From: a bacterium
Lineage (GTDB): Bacteria > Patescibacteriota > Patescibacteriia > UBA9934 > GWF2-40-263
Length of the DNA: 35,390 nucleotides
Reading direction: 5' to 3'
Assembly: GCA_020051955.1 (NCBI GenBank)
Contig: JAGVQB010000001.1
Location: 1 to 35,390, forward strand
A program made the position numbers and the translations under genes. Below, piece after piece: positions 1 to 12,385 of this stretch (the first letter of the stretch is position 1; each line of letters starts with the position of its first letter). The notes beneath the pieces were generated by a model. The model searched no databases. It was not told where the DNA came from and worked only from the letters and a program-made list of their open reading frames with translations.

Positions 1-765
1 CAGGACAACGACTGCGACGGTGTGGCGGACGACGGCATCGTCGCCGCCTACTACCCGGACGAGGACGGCGACGGATTCGGCGACGACCTGGTCGCCTTGC
101 AGTACATCTGTGGCCCCACCGCAGGGTGGGCACCGCAGGGTGGCGACTGCGACGACGACGATCCGCTGATCAACCCCGGCGCTACCGAGCAGTGCAACGC
201 AATCGACGACGACTGCGACGGTAACGTGGACGAGGGATTCGACGCGGACGGTGACGGCTACAGCGCCTGCGAAGGCGACTGCGACGTCTCGGACGCGACC
301 GTCCACCCCGGCGCCTCAGAGGCGTCCGAGGGTATCGACGGGATTGACAACGACTGCGACGGGCAGATCGACGAGGCCTTCGAGGCCTACGTCGGAGTCA
401 CGTACCCCACAGCGGCGACCAGGTCGCTGAACGTACAGCTGTACTCGGATGCGAGCCAGCTGGGACAGAGGTGGGACGCCACGGACTCCTCCGCTGGGAC
501 GGAGCTCGAGGTGACCCTGATGTCCTCGAGTGGACTGGGGTCGCTGTGCGGACTTCGGGTCAATGTAACCGAGTCCGTCAGCGACTGGTACTGCGAGGGG
601 AACGGGGCGACAGCGTCCCTGAACTTGGTCCCGCTCGTCGACATCTGGATCGACGGGCAGTGGTACGATGAGGATGATCTCGAAACATGGTCGGCACTAG
701 GCGGTCCCTCCGCCGGGTGTTCGGCCATCCTGGTCACCAACCCGGCTGCCTGGTGCCAGCCGTAG
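1..765 (+). CDS. MopE-type Asp-rich repeat protein, C-terminal part (5' end outside window)
   Basis: The reading frame is open from base 1 and begins in the middle of a repeat (QDNDCDG), so the true start lies upstream. Three copies of the Cys/Asp-rich motif (C-x-x-x-D-x-D-C-D-G, usually followed by DEGFDADGDG) occupy roughly the first 125 residues. This matches the putative metal-binding MopE motif family (PF11617), whose acidic loops resemble Ca2+-binding type-3 thrombospondin repeats. The remaining ~130 residues are non-repetitive, lack the motif and contain a few Cys; I do not recognise that domain. Codons are strongly G/C-ending (GAC, CTG, ATC), unlike genes after 6.2 kb. A second, much larger repeat protein follows on the same strand. 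Probably exported and extracellular; the ligand is unknown. Confidence 0.85.
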   Translation, partial: QDNDCDGVADDGIVAAYYPDEDGDGFGDDLVALQYICGPTAGWAPQGGDCDDDDPLINPGATEQCNAIDDDCDGNVDEGFDADGDGYSACEGDCDVSDATVHPGASEASEGIDGIDNDCDGQIDEAFEAYVGVTYPTAATRSLNVQLYSDASQLGQRWDATDSSAGTELEVTLMSSSGLGSLCGLRVNVTESVSDWYCEGNGATASLNLVPLVDIWIDGQWYDEDDLETWSALGGPSAGCSAILVTNPAAWCQP

Positions 766-787
766 CTACTTGCCCTTGAGACGCTAG

Positions 788-847
788 CCCCGCTAGCGGC
801 AGAACATCCCGACTGGGAGAACTGCTGCAGCGGGGTGTTTTGTTTGG
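788..847 (+). terminator. Rho-independent terminator after the partial MopE-type gene
   Basis: CCCCGCT at 788-794 pairs with AGCGGGG at 829-835. Extra pairing in the interior (GCAG with CTGC) extends the stem, and the stem is followed by TGTTTTGTTT. It lies 23 bases after the stop codon. Confidence 0.6.
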
Positions 848-865
848 TACAAAAGCTACTGATCT

Positions 866-906
866 ACAGATTACAGATTCTTACAGATTTACAGATTTTA
901 CAGATA
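866..906. repeat. Five spaced copies of the heptamer ACAGATT
   Basis: ACAGATT starts at 866, 873, 883 and 891, with a variant (ACAGATA) at 900. Spacing is irregular (7, 10, 8 and 9 bases). It lies in the AT-richer spacer between the two GC-rich genes and resembles the other short-tandem-repeat loci in the window. Confidence 0.7.
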
Positions 907-913
907 TTTCGTC

Positions 914-955
914 GAAATCTCCCCACTTTCCAAGGGGGGATCAAGGGGGGTTGCC
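914..955 (+). repeat. 42-bp palindromic repeat, copy A (intergenic)
   Basis: The core is a C-run, TTTCCAAGG and a G-run, followed by a second G-run and TTGCC. It differs at only a few positions from copies at 8133-8174 and 32656-32697. The C- and G-runs can form a hairpin. This is the only one of the three copies that is not inside a gene. Confidence 0.85.
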
Positions 956-963
956 TTCAGCCC

Positions 964-990
964 CTTGTTGCCTTTGTTACCCTTGTTACC
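964..990. repeat. Three tandem 9-bp units (CTTGTTGCC type)
   Basis: Units CTTGTTGCC, TTTGTTACC and CTTGTTACC lie head to tail. They closely resemble the CTTGTCACC units at 25532-25585, which encode part of a signal peptide. No gene is visible in the spacer 766-1249; it holds only repeats, the terminator and a large inverted repeat. Confidence 0.7.
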
Positions 991-1049
991 TCCACTCCAT
1001 TTTCCTTGACACTACCTCCTTTCTATGATAAAAAACCGCCTTGTTTTTG

Positions 1050-1181
1050 GGTTCTTTTTGAATGAATCGTGGACTGGTTAATTGGGAGGTGGTTAGGTGG
1101 TCCGGACAGTTCGGAAACACCTCACCACCTGACCACCTAACCACCTCCCAATTAACCAGGCCAAGATTCAACCAAAGAAAC
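1050..1181. repeat. ~130-bp palindromic element (long inverted repeat)
   Basis: The 26 bases at 1076-1101 are the exact reverse complement of 1132-1157. With one mismatch the arms extend to 1070-1101 and 1132-1163, and looser pairing continues to about 1050 and 1181. The 30-base centre includes TCCGGACAGTTCGGA. It has no coding capacity. The size and structure fit a MITE-like or REP-type element, or a very stable RNA hairpin. It ends about 70 bases before the next start codon. Confidence 0.75.
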
Positions 1182-1249
1182 ACCTTCTCCCTTGCCACCA
1201 GGCCTGGCACCCAATCCTGGGAGGGAGAGAAACCGTGAGGAGTAGAGAG

Positions 1250-6118
<4,869 letters not shown>

Positions 6119-6149
6119 CCTGGTCGTGACAACGAAGAGCTAACGACGC

Positions 6150-6177
6150 GCGGCCAATCTCTGATCGGCCGCTTTTT
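6150..6177 (+). terminator. Rho-independent terminator after the giant repeat gene
   Basis: GCGGCC (6150-6155) pairs with GGCCGC (6167-6172), with three further inner pairs (ATC/GAT). Five T follow at 6173-6177. Confidence 0.85.
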
Positions 6178-6205
6178 AATTTGAGTAAAAATCCGACCTT
6201 ATTCG

Positions 6206-6214
6206 TGTTACAAT
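6206..6214 (+). promoter_or_regulatory. Extended -10 promoter directly upstream of the polymerase gene
   Basis: TGTTACAAT (TG-N-TACAAT) ends 7 bases before ATG 6221, so transcription would start at or next to the start codon. No convincing -35 and no Shine-Dalgarno sequence are seen, which fits a leaderless mRNA. Confidence 0.45.
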
Positions 6215-6220
6215 ATCACC

Positions 6221-7804
6221 ATGATAAATCTTCGGATGATTTACAAGCGTACACAAGAGCATATGATTTTTAATTTTGTCGCGCTTTTTGTGGTGCTTGT
6301 TTTTTTGATTGCGCTTCAGGCGATCTTCTCACCAGCGCTTGTGCTATCGGGTGTCTTCATCGCGTGCCTTGTCGCGCTTACCGCTCTGCGTCCACACTGG
6401 GCACTGGGTCTGCTTGCTGTTTACCTTCCGTTTGAATCTTTTATTCTCAAATTCATTCCAGATGACATTTACGTTTTTGCTCGGTATGGTTCCGAAGTTC
6501 TTATTTATCTCGTAGCGGCTGTTGTGATCGTCCGAGTCCTCGCTGGCAAACGTGGTTATCTTTCCACACGTTTTGATCTTCCGTTTTTGCTTTTTGTGGG
6601 AGCGCTCGTTGCCTCGGCGTTGGTAAACCTTGTCCCACCCACGATTGCGATTCTGGGTCTGCGTCAGATTTTGCGTTTCATGATTGTTTTTTTTCTTGTT
6701 GTACAGATCGCGCCATCAGCAACTTTCATCAAGCGCCTGACCTGGGCGATGTTTGGTATTGTCGCGTTCCAAGCGCTCTTGGGAATTTTCCAAGCGATCA
6801 TCGGTGAGCCGCTTGACGCGTTTTTACTTTCTTCGGAAGCGCGAAACCTTGGCAGTATTTCCCTCACGCAAGGCGTTGAACAATTTTGGGATCCAGGCTC
6901 GCGTGTGTTCGCGACGCTTGGTCGCTATGATCGTCTTGGAAACTTTCTTTATTTTTTTCTTTTGATCGGTAGCGGATTTTTGTTTACGAAAGAGCTCGCG
7001 AAAAAAATTACTTGGCTACCTTGGTTGTTCGCGCTCGCGGTCCCCGTGCTTGTGCTGACTTATTCTCGCTCATCGTGGTTCGCGTTCATACTCGGGTTTC
7101 TCTTCATCGGTCTTTATCTCAAAAAAGATCGGCGAGTATTGGCTGGGCTTGCGGCATTTCTTTTGTTCATTTTTGTTGTTCTTGGGACATCTGGGTTAAA
7201 CGTTGGTTTGATAACCGAGATGCCTGGTCAGTCTTTGTCAGAGCGTTTTTATGAGAGCTTCAGTTACGCGCGTTGGAGAGGGGAGTATTACGGATTGGGT
7301 CGCGTATTTTGGTTTGTGCACACGCCGCTGTCTGTTATTCCTGCCTCGCCGATTTTAGGATTCGGACCTGGGCAATTCGGCGGCGGCGCGGTCTCGGCAT
7401 TGCACAACACGAGGGTGTATGAGGAGCTTGGACTGCCGTTTGGAGTGTTTGGGACAGAGGGGTTTATCGACAACAACTGGTTTTCTCTTTGGGGAGAAGC
7501 TGGGACACTGGGAATGATTTTTTACTTGTGGTTGTACGTTGGGCTGTTTGTGTTTTCGCTTCGCACGGCTCGTGACGCGAAGGACCCTTTTACGCGCGCA
7601 CTCGCGTTGGGTCTGTGCGCGGTATTGATCGCGATAGCTTTTAACGCGTTTACCTCGACGCTGTTGGAGATTCGCACGTCAGCGTTTTATCTTTGGCTGT
7701 ATGCGGGGTTTGTGTATGTGCTTGGGAGGAGGGGAGGGGGAGGAGGGAACAGTGAACAGGGAACAGTGAACAGGGAACAGGGAACAGTGAACAGGGAACA
7801 GTGA
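6221..7804 (+). CDS. O-antigen ligase/polymerase-like membrane protein (Wzy_C family)
   Basis: A 527-residue polytopic membrane protein with about 10-12 predicted hydrophobic segments, of the type that polymerises or ligates undecaprenyl-linked glycans on the outer face of the membrane. The family signature lies in the second half: TYSRSSWFAF, then a large external loop with ILGFGPGQFGGG, then DNNWFSLWGEAGTLGM. The start is the first ATG after an extended -10 box. The last ~20 residues (NSEQGTVNREQGTVNREQ) are a translated heptanucleotide repeat, and the stop codon itself lies in the repeat, so the tail is probably not functional. GT4 genes follow. Whether it acts as polymerase or ligase cannot be told from sequence. 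Confidence 0.85.
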   Translation: MINLRMIYKRTQEHMIFNFVALFVVLVFLIALQAIFSPALVLSGVFIACLVALTALRPHWALGLLAVYLPFESFILKFIPDDIYVFARYGSEVLIYLVAAVVIVRVLAGKRGYLSTRFDLPFLLFVGALVASALVNLVPPTIAILGLRQILRFMIVFFLVVQIAPSATFIKRLTWAMFGIVAFQALLGIFQAIIGEPLDAFLLSSEARNLGSISLTQGVEQFWDPGSRVFATLGRYDRLGNFLYFFLLIGSGFLFTKELAKKITWLPWLFALAVPVLVLTYSRSSWFAFILGFLFIGLYLKKDRRVLAGLAAFLLFIFVVLGTSGLNVGLITEMPGQSLSERFYESFSYARWRGEYYGLGRVFWFVHTPLSVIPASPILGFGPGQFGGGAVSALHNTRVYEELGLPFGVFGTEGFIDNNWFSLWGEAGTLGMIFYLWLYVGLFVFSLRTARDAKDPFTRALALGLCAVLIAIAFNAFTSTLLEIRTSAFYLWLYAGFVYVLGRRGGGGGNSEQGTVNREQGTVNREQ

Positions 7805-7849
7805 ACAGGGAACAGTGAACAGGGAACAGGGAACAGGGAACGGGGAACA
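7745..7849. repeat. Heptanucleotide tandem repeat, 15 units (GGGAACA / GTGAACA)
   Basis: Fifteen consecutive 7-bp units alternate irregularly between GGGAACA and GTGAACA (one is GGGAACG), with a degenerate unit after them. Because 7 is not a multiple of 3, three units make a 7-residue period (GTVNREQ). The repeat encodes the end of the upstream gene and continues past its stop. Confidence 0.95.
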
Positions 7850-7901
7850 GTGGGAATCGGGCAGGACGAGAGATCGCTCGAGAATCGTTGTTTCGTCTCT
7901 T

Positions 7902-7928
7902 CTTCCACACCTTCCACACCTTCCACAC
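7902..7928. repeat. Three tandem 9-bp units (CTTCCACAC)
   Basis: CTTCCACAC is repeated exactly three times at 7902, 7911 and 7920. It lies just upstream of ATG 7947 and so probably forms the 5' leader of the glycosyltransferase mRNA. Confidence 0.85.
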
Positions 7929-7946
7929 CTCCCCACCTACTTACTT

Positions 7947-9191
7947 ATGACAATAATCCACGCCAACAAATACTACTTCCTCAAAGGCGGGGCAGAGAGA
8001 TACATGCTCGAGCTTTCGAATTGGCTTGAGAGGCAGGGGCATAAGGTCGTGCCGTTTGCGATGGCGCATCCAGACAATCTCTCCACTCCTTATGCGAAGT
8101 ATTTTGTTAGTCAGATTAAGACCAACGAGAGTGAAATCTCCCCCCTTTCCAAGGGGGGATTAAGGGGGGTTGCCGAGCGTCTCCACACTTTCGGTCGCAT
8201 GATGTATTCGCTGGAAGCTCGTCGCAATCTTGCTACCCTCATCACCCACACCAGACCTGACTTGTGCCATATTCACAGTATCTACACGCAGATTTCGCCG
8301 TCGATTTTGCACACGCTCAAAGATCAACACGTGCCAGTCGTGATGACGGTTCACGATCACCATCTCATCTCTCCGCAGTACAATGTTTGGGCGCAAGGAT
8401 GTGGAGAGGATTATCGAGACGTTGGATTGCTGGCTGGCACTCTCGCGCGTTATCACAAGGGTTCATTGTCGGGGAGCTTTGCCCAGACCCTCGCGTTTAA
8501 GTTTCATCGCGCGCTGAAAATCTACGAACGTGGTGTTGAAATGTTTATTTGTCCTTCGCGGTATATGAAGCGTCAGCTTATTCGCGGTGGATTTTCAGAA
8601 TCAAAAATTGTCGTGATTCCTTACGGGATTGATGTTGCTCGTTTTGAGCCGCGTTACGATCATGATGGATACTTTCTTTTTGTCGGGAGGTTGAGCGAGG
8701 AAAAGGGGATTGAGACGATCGTGCGCGTCGCGCGACTTTTGCCTGACCTGCGTTTTAAAATTGTCGGTCGCGGGCCGCGGATGGAATATCTACACCGTCT
8801 TGCCGATGGACTCACCAACGTTGATTTTATGGGTTTTCATGATGGAGACGAACTGCGTGATCTTTACCGTGGCGCGCGAGCCGTGTTGTTGCCTTCGCGC
8901 GTTCATGAGAATTTTCCACTCACTATTTTGGAAGCAATGGCTTTTGGCAAACCAGTTATCGCGAGCAATGTGGGCGGTGTTCCAGAGACAATTGAAGATC
9001 GAGTGAGTGGCCTTCTCGTATCGCCCGCTGATTTGCACGGATGGGCAGAGGCCGTGATGCGCGTCGCGTATGATGATGAGATGCAATCGCGAATGAGTCA
9101 CGAAGCGCGCTTGGCAGTCGAGAGAGGTTTTGGGTTAGAGGAACATTATCGAAGGGTGATGGAGGTTTATCAAAACATCACGCAAAAATAA
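7947..9191 (+). CDS. GT4-family glycosyltransferase with in-frame repeat insertion
   Basis: A 414-residue GT-B fold glycosyltransferase, likely cytoplasmic or membrane-associated and transferring a sugar in surface glycan assembly. The frame stays open upstream to 7815, but those codons come from the repeat. MTIIHANKYYFLKGGAERY at ATG 7947 is a normal family N-terminus with the GG(A)ER acceptor-side motif. The C-terminal donor domain has FVGRLSEEKGIE and the E-x7-E motif HENFPLTILEAMAFGKPVIA. Residues ~63-76 (ISPLSKGGLRGV) come from copy B of the 42-bp repeat, placed in frame in the N-terminal domain before the FGRMMYSLEARR helix. No Shine-Dalgarno sequence is visible. A terminator shared with the convergent gene follows. 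Confidence 0.9.
   Translation: MTIIHANKYYFLKGGAERYMLELSNWLERQGHKVVPFAMAHPDNLSTPYAKYFVSQIKTNESEISPLSKGGLRGVAERLHTFGRMMYSLEARRNLATLITHTRPDLCHIHSIYTQISPSILHTLKDQHVPVVMTVHDHHLISPQYNVWAQGCGEDYRDVGLLAGTLARYHKGSLSGSFAQTLAFKFHRALKIYERGVEMFICPSRYMKRQLIRGGFSESKIVVIPYGIDVARFEPRYDHDGYFLFVGRLSEEKGIETIVRVARLLPDLRFKIVGRGPRMEYLHRLADGLTNVDFMGFHDGDELRDLYRGARAVLLPSRVHENFPLTILEAMAFGKPVIASNVGGVPETIEDRVSGLLVSPADLHGWAEAVMRVAYDDEMQSRMSHEARLAVERGFGLEEHYRRVMEVYQNITQK
8133..8174 (+). repeat. 42-bp palindromic repeat, copy B (in frame inside a GT4 gene)
   Basis: It differs from copy A at 2 of 42 positions by my hand alignment. It is translated as part of the glycosyltransferase, giving SPLSKGGLRGV, without breaking the frame. 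Confidence 0.9.
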
Positions 9192-9220
9192 AATCTCCCT
9201 TTTTGGCAGGGGAGATTTTA
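9189..9220. terminator. Bidirectional terminator between convergent glycosyltransferase genes
   Basis: TAAAATCTCCC (9189-9199) is the exact complement of GGGAGATTTTA (9210-9220). The A/T ends of the stem supply U-runs on either strand. It sits between the stop of the rightward gene (9191) and the stop of the leftward gene (9218), overlapping both. Confidence 0.8.
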
Positions 9221-10372
9221 TGTTGTCTTTGTTGAAAGCTCTGGCTCGAGCCACAGAAGTTCGTAGAGATATTCAGTTGTCTCCGCGATGTCTTTCCAGT
9301 CGTAAGTTTTCGCGACGTGCGTGCGAGCTTCCGCGCCAACGCGAGCTACGAGTTCTGGATTTTCTATCAATTCTTTTATTTTCTCTGCCAGCTCTCTGAT
9401 CTTGCCAGTCTTGAACGTCAGCCCGTGGTCCTGCGTGAGTTCAAGATTTTCTGGTATGTCAGATGAGAGCACACACTTTCCATAGCTCATCGCTTCCAAG
9501 ACCGAGATTGGCAGCCCCTCGGATTCTGATGGATGTACAACCGCGTAAGCTCCGCCGAAAAGCGCGTGGAGGGTTTCGCCGGTTTGGGTTCCAGTGAGTA
9601 CAATCGATAGGTCTGTTGTTGACATTCTGTGCAATTCCTCGACGTAGGGATCTGTGAACGCGCTACCACCCACGATCGCGAGCTTTTTCCCACGTGTGAG
9701 TTCTGGCTGTTTGCGTTTTAATTCCTTCCACGCCTTAATTAGCACGTGCGCTCCTTTGTGGCGCACAAGGCGTGAGCACATAAGAATATATTGTCCGCTA
9801 GTAAGCCCGAATGGTTCAAGCAATGTCGCGTCTGGATCAGTCATCGGGACTTGTGTGCCGTTTGGAATATATTTCGCGTCCATTCCAAACGAGAGTCTAC
9901 AGTATGTTTCAAGCGTCTTGGAAACCGCGATTGTCGCGTCTGGAATCGCGCATGCCACGCGTTCGCCAAGGTATAACATTGTGCGAGCGAACATGTTCCA
10001 TTTTTGATGGTGACGATCGATACAGTGGAATGTCACGACGACTTTTGCTGTTGGGCGCAGGAGTTTTGGAAGCCAGCACAGAAGCGCGGGGCCAACACCG
10101 TGGAAGTGAAAGACGTCCACCTTTTCTCGCACCGCAAGCAGGATTGACGTGAAGGTGTGCGTGATCGCGTCAAGGTGCTTGGTGGGGATGCCGTAGCTTT
10201 TTAGACAGCGCGCGCCACGGTGGTCTCTAATCGGCCAAACGTACCACGAACGACAAAATACGAGCACTTCATGTCCTCGCGCGGTCAGCTCGGCAGAGAG
10301 CTCTTCCACGTGCCGTTCTATGCCTCCGGTTTGGGCTGGGATTCCCTTTTGTCCGATCATTGCTATCTTCAT
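9218..10372 (-). CDS. GT4-family glycosyltransferase
   Basis: A 384-residue GT-B glycosyltransferase. The start ATG 10372 gives MKIAMIGQKGIPAQTGGIER, the usual family N-terminus; the frame can be extended upstream to a TTG at 10393, but that adds only seven unsupported residues. The acceptor domain covers about residues 1-170. The donor-binding domain has CSRLVRHKGAHVLI and the E-x7-E motif in ESEGLPISVLEAMSYGK. Close relatives by pattern are rhamnosyl- or galactosyltransferases of polysaccharide clusters; the sugar cannot be assigned. It is convergent with the GT4 gene to its left and follows a terminator for the leftward cluster, so it should have its own promoter, which I could not identify. 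Confidence 0.88.
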   Translation of the reverse strand: MKIAMIGQKGIPAQTGGIERHVEELSAELTARGHEVLVFCRSWYVWPIRDHRGARCLKSYGIPTKHLDAITHTFTSILLAVREKVDVFHFHGVGPALLCWLPKLLRPTAKVVVTFHCIDRHHQKWNMFARTMLYLGERVACAIPDATIAVSKTLETYCRLSFGMDAKYIPNGTQVPMTDPDATLLEPFGLTSGQYILMCSRLVRHKGAHVLIKAWKELKRKQPELTRGKKLAIVGGSAFTDPYVEELHRMSTTDLSIVLTGTQTGETLHALFGGAYAVVHPSESEGLPISVLEAMSYGKCVLSSDIPENLELTQDHGLTFKTGKIRELAEKIKELIENPELVARVGAEARTHVAKTYDWKDIAETTEYLYELLWLEPELSTKTT

Positions 10373-10390
10373 AATGACGGGAGAACTTAA

Positions 10391-10420
10391 CAAAAAACGA
10401 CCATTGTGTCAATGGACGTT
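10391..10420 (-). terminator. Rho-independent terminator ending the leftward cluster
   Basis: On the minus strand AACG-T-CCATTG pairs with CAATGG-T-CGTT around an ACA loop, followed by a run of T (complement of 10392-10397). It lies downstream of the stop at 10509 and upstream of the GT4 start at 10372. Confidence 0.65.
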
Positions 10421-10439
10421 TGGGGACAAGTGGATGGGG

Positions 10440-10502
10440 AAAGGCTTAAAGGGCGTAAAAGGCTTAAAAGGCGGAAAGGCAGGGAAAGGCAAGGGGAAAG
10501 GC
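10440..10502. repeat. Imperfect 9-bp tandem repeat, about 7 units (AAAGGCTTA type)
   Basis: Units AAAGGCTTA, AAGGGCGTA, AAAGGCTTA and AAAGGCGGA, then more diverged AAGGCAGGG-type units, fill the space between the terminator and the stop codon at 10509. No gene is seen in 10373-10508. Confidence 0.7.
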
Positions 10503-10508
10503 AGGGAA

Positions 10509-12359
10509 TCAAGGGGGGGAGACTGCTGCTTTTCCTGTGGCCAAGAGGTCTTGGGGGAGGTTTGTCGAAACAGGAAGCCCAGACGCGCTCACGAAAGCGC
10601 CGGTGCGGGCATCGGATGCTGTGAGTCGGATTTGGTCGATGAGGGTCGGGCTTGATCCAACCATTGCTGAAGTGGGCGTGAGGCTGACCTCAAACGCCAC
10701 TCCAATTATTTTGCTCATTGGGGAGAGGGTTGGTTCAACAAGCACCGCGCTCCAGCTTATCGTCCCGTCTTCCTCGTCCCACTCAACTCCGCTGTTTTGT
10801 GAAGACGTTTGTCTGCCAGTGAAGGTTACTCCCTCCGCGAGCGCCCCCTCAACTTTTACGTTTTCAAGATCGTTGATTGTTCCGTCGACATGCCAGAACA
10901 CCCAGTACTTAGTTTCGATTCCGACACGTGGCGGCAATGGTCCGCGACCCAGCTGGTCACCGGTTGCTGTTGAGTAACGCCCGAATGATTCCAGCACAAC
11001 GGGAGAGGTGATTGGAGAGGAGAGACTTGAGCCTTTGCTTGTAACGCGTTGCCCTGTTCCGTCGCCAAGCGTGTAACTCGCAAGCGCGCGAGTCGTGAGG
11101 TCAAGGTTTTCATATATGTCTGTCTCGCTTTGTAAGATCGATGAGCGCAGTGGCACCTGCATGATTACCTCGCCAGATTCACCTGGTTGAATCTTCGCCA
11201 ACTCTGGATAGCTCGCGCTTCCAACCTCGTACATTTTTTTGGAGAAAAATTGACTGTCCGATTCTATCGCGAGCGCCACGTCATTCACCGCGAACTCTCC
11301 GATGTTCTCATAGCGAATCGTAAACTGTGTTTGCGCGCCTGGCTGTACCGAGGTCTTGGTGACACGATGTTCGATTTTGATCTGCGGAGGCACAACAGGC
11401 GCTGTGTGCGTGAGTGTCTCTTGATGGTATCGCGACTTGCCAAACGTAAACGAAGGCAGAAAAACGAAAGTTACTTCATCGCCAACATCATCTAGATAAC
11501 CAGTAAAGTCCATTGAGCCCTCGCGGCCAGCAGTGAGTGCTGGAAGCCTAAACGCGCCATCAACAAAAGGGGTGGAGGTGGATTGGAGCGTAAATCCAGC
11601 AGGCCATTGCGGTTCAATGCTGATCGTCGGGAAATCAATTTCCCCTCTGTTGTGATAGGTGATTGTGCCTTCCATTGGTTGGAACGCGATGAGCGTGTGG
11701 GGAAGCACGAGAGCGATTTCAAGCGTGGATGCGACAGGTGAGAATGTATAAACATCTGTTTTGCTCACTGGGATGTCGCGATTTTTTCCGTGCACAAAAT
11801 TGAGTGTGCTCGTGAACGATTGCTCGCCCGCGACATCGCCAAACATGACTCCGCGCACGTGCACGGATCTACTATCGCCCACAGGTATGTCGCCAAGCTC
11901 TATCGTCTCGCCTTCGACAGGTTGTCCTTCCGCAACAAGCTCTTGCAAGAGGAAGTGATCAGGGTAGCTAAGTCTCAAGCGCGCGTTGCGGATTATTTCG
12001 TTTGTGCCGTTGGTGAGTTGGATCACAAGAGTGGAGGACGCGCCTGCTATGACTTCTCGTGGCGCGACAGTTGCCTCCAATGTTACTCGAGTGGCAAAGC
12101 GGGCTGGAGAGTAAATGTTGGCGATAAGGAGCGCGCAGGCAAGACCGATTAACGATCCGATGAGGACGAGGTCGAAACCAAACATAATCCGCGCGAAAGC
12201 GTATTTGTTTCTGTAGTGTTTATTGAACCAATGCAGAAACGGGAAAAGCAGCATTTTTCCTGGGTGCACGGATAAACAAACCGCGCGTCCGAGCACGGAT
12301 TCCGGCTTGCCAACGCTGTCGCAGGCAATAGCTTTTTTAATTTTTTCGTCGAAGCGCAT
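10509..12359 (-). CDS. Single-pass membrane protein with large extracytoplasmic region
   Basis: A 616-residue protein. An N-terminal ~60-residue basic cytoplasmic part is followed by one transmembrane segment at about residues 62-82 (FDLVLIGSLIGLACALLIANI) and about 530 residues outside. The outer part reads as several beta-sandwich modules (phrases such as LVIQLTNGTNEIIRNARLRL, TQFTIRYENIGEFAVNDVAL and GTITYHNRGEIDFPTISIEP), resembling DUF11 or CARDB-type Ig-like domains. I cannot name the family. It starts 26 bases after the upstream stop, so it is probably in one operon with the glycoside-hydrolase-like gene. A structural or adhesion role at the cell surface is likely, but the exact function is unknown. 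Confidence 0.75.
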   Translation of the reverse strand: MRFDEKIKKAIACDSVGKPESVLGRAVCLSVHPGKMLLFPFLHWFNKHYRNKYAFARIMFGFDLVLIGSLIGLACALLIANIYSPARFATRVTLEATVAPREVIAGASSTLVIQLTNGTNEIIRNARLRLSYPDHFLLQELVAEGQPVEGETIELGDIPVGDSRSVHVRGVMFGDVAGEQSFTSTLNFVHGKNRDIPVSKTDVYTFSPVASTLEIALVLPHTLIAFQPMEGTITYHNRGEIDFPTISIEPQWPAGFTLQSTSTPFVDGAFRLPALTAGREGSMDFTGYLDDVGDEVTFVFLPSFTFGKSRYHQETLTHTAPVVPPQIKIEHRVTKTSVQPGAQTQFTIRYENIGEFAVNDVALAIESDSQFFSKKMYEVGSASYPELAKIQPGESGEVIMQVPLRSSILQSETDIYENLDLTTRALASYTLGDGTGQRVTSKGSSLSSPITSPVVLESFGRYSTATGDQLGRGPLPPRVGIETKYWVFWHVDGTINDLENVKVEGALAEGVTFTGRQTSSQNSGVEWDEEDGTISWSAVLVEPTLSPMSKIIGVAFEVSLTPTSAMVGSSPTLIDQIRLTASDARTGAFVSASGLPVSTNLPQDLLATGKAAVSPP

Positions 12360-12385
12360 AATTTTTTATCTTATTTATTCATGTC

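Noticed and set aside
7650-7936. Three overlapping minus-strand frames rich in CSLFPVP repeats
   Set aside because: They are the complement of the heptanucleotide repeat read in three frames, without start signals or domains.
7815-7946. N-terminal extension of the GT4 gene (44 codons)
   Set aside because: The codons come from heptamer and 9-bp repeats; the conserved family N-terminus starts at ATG 7947.
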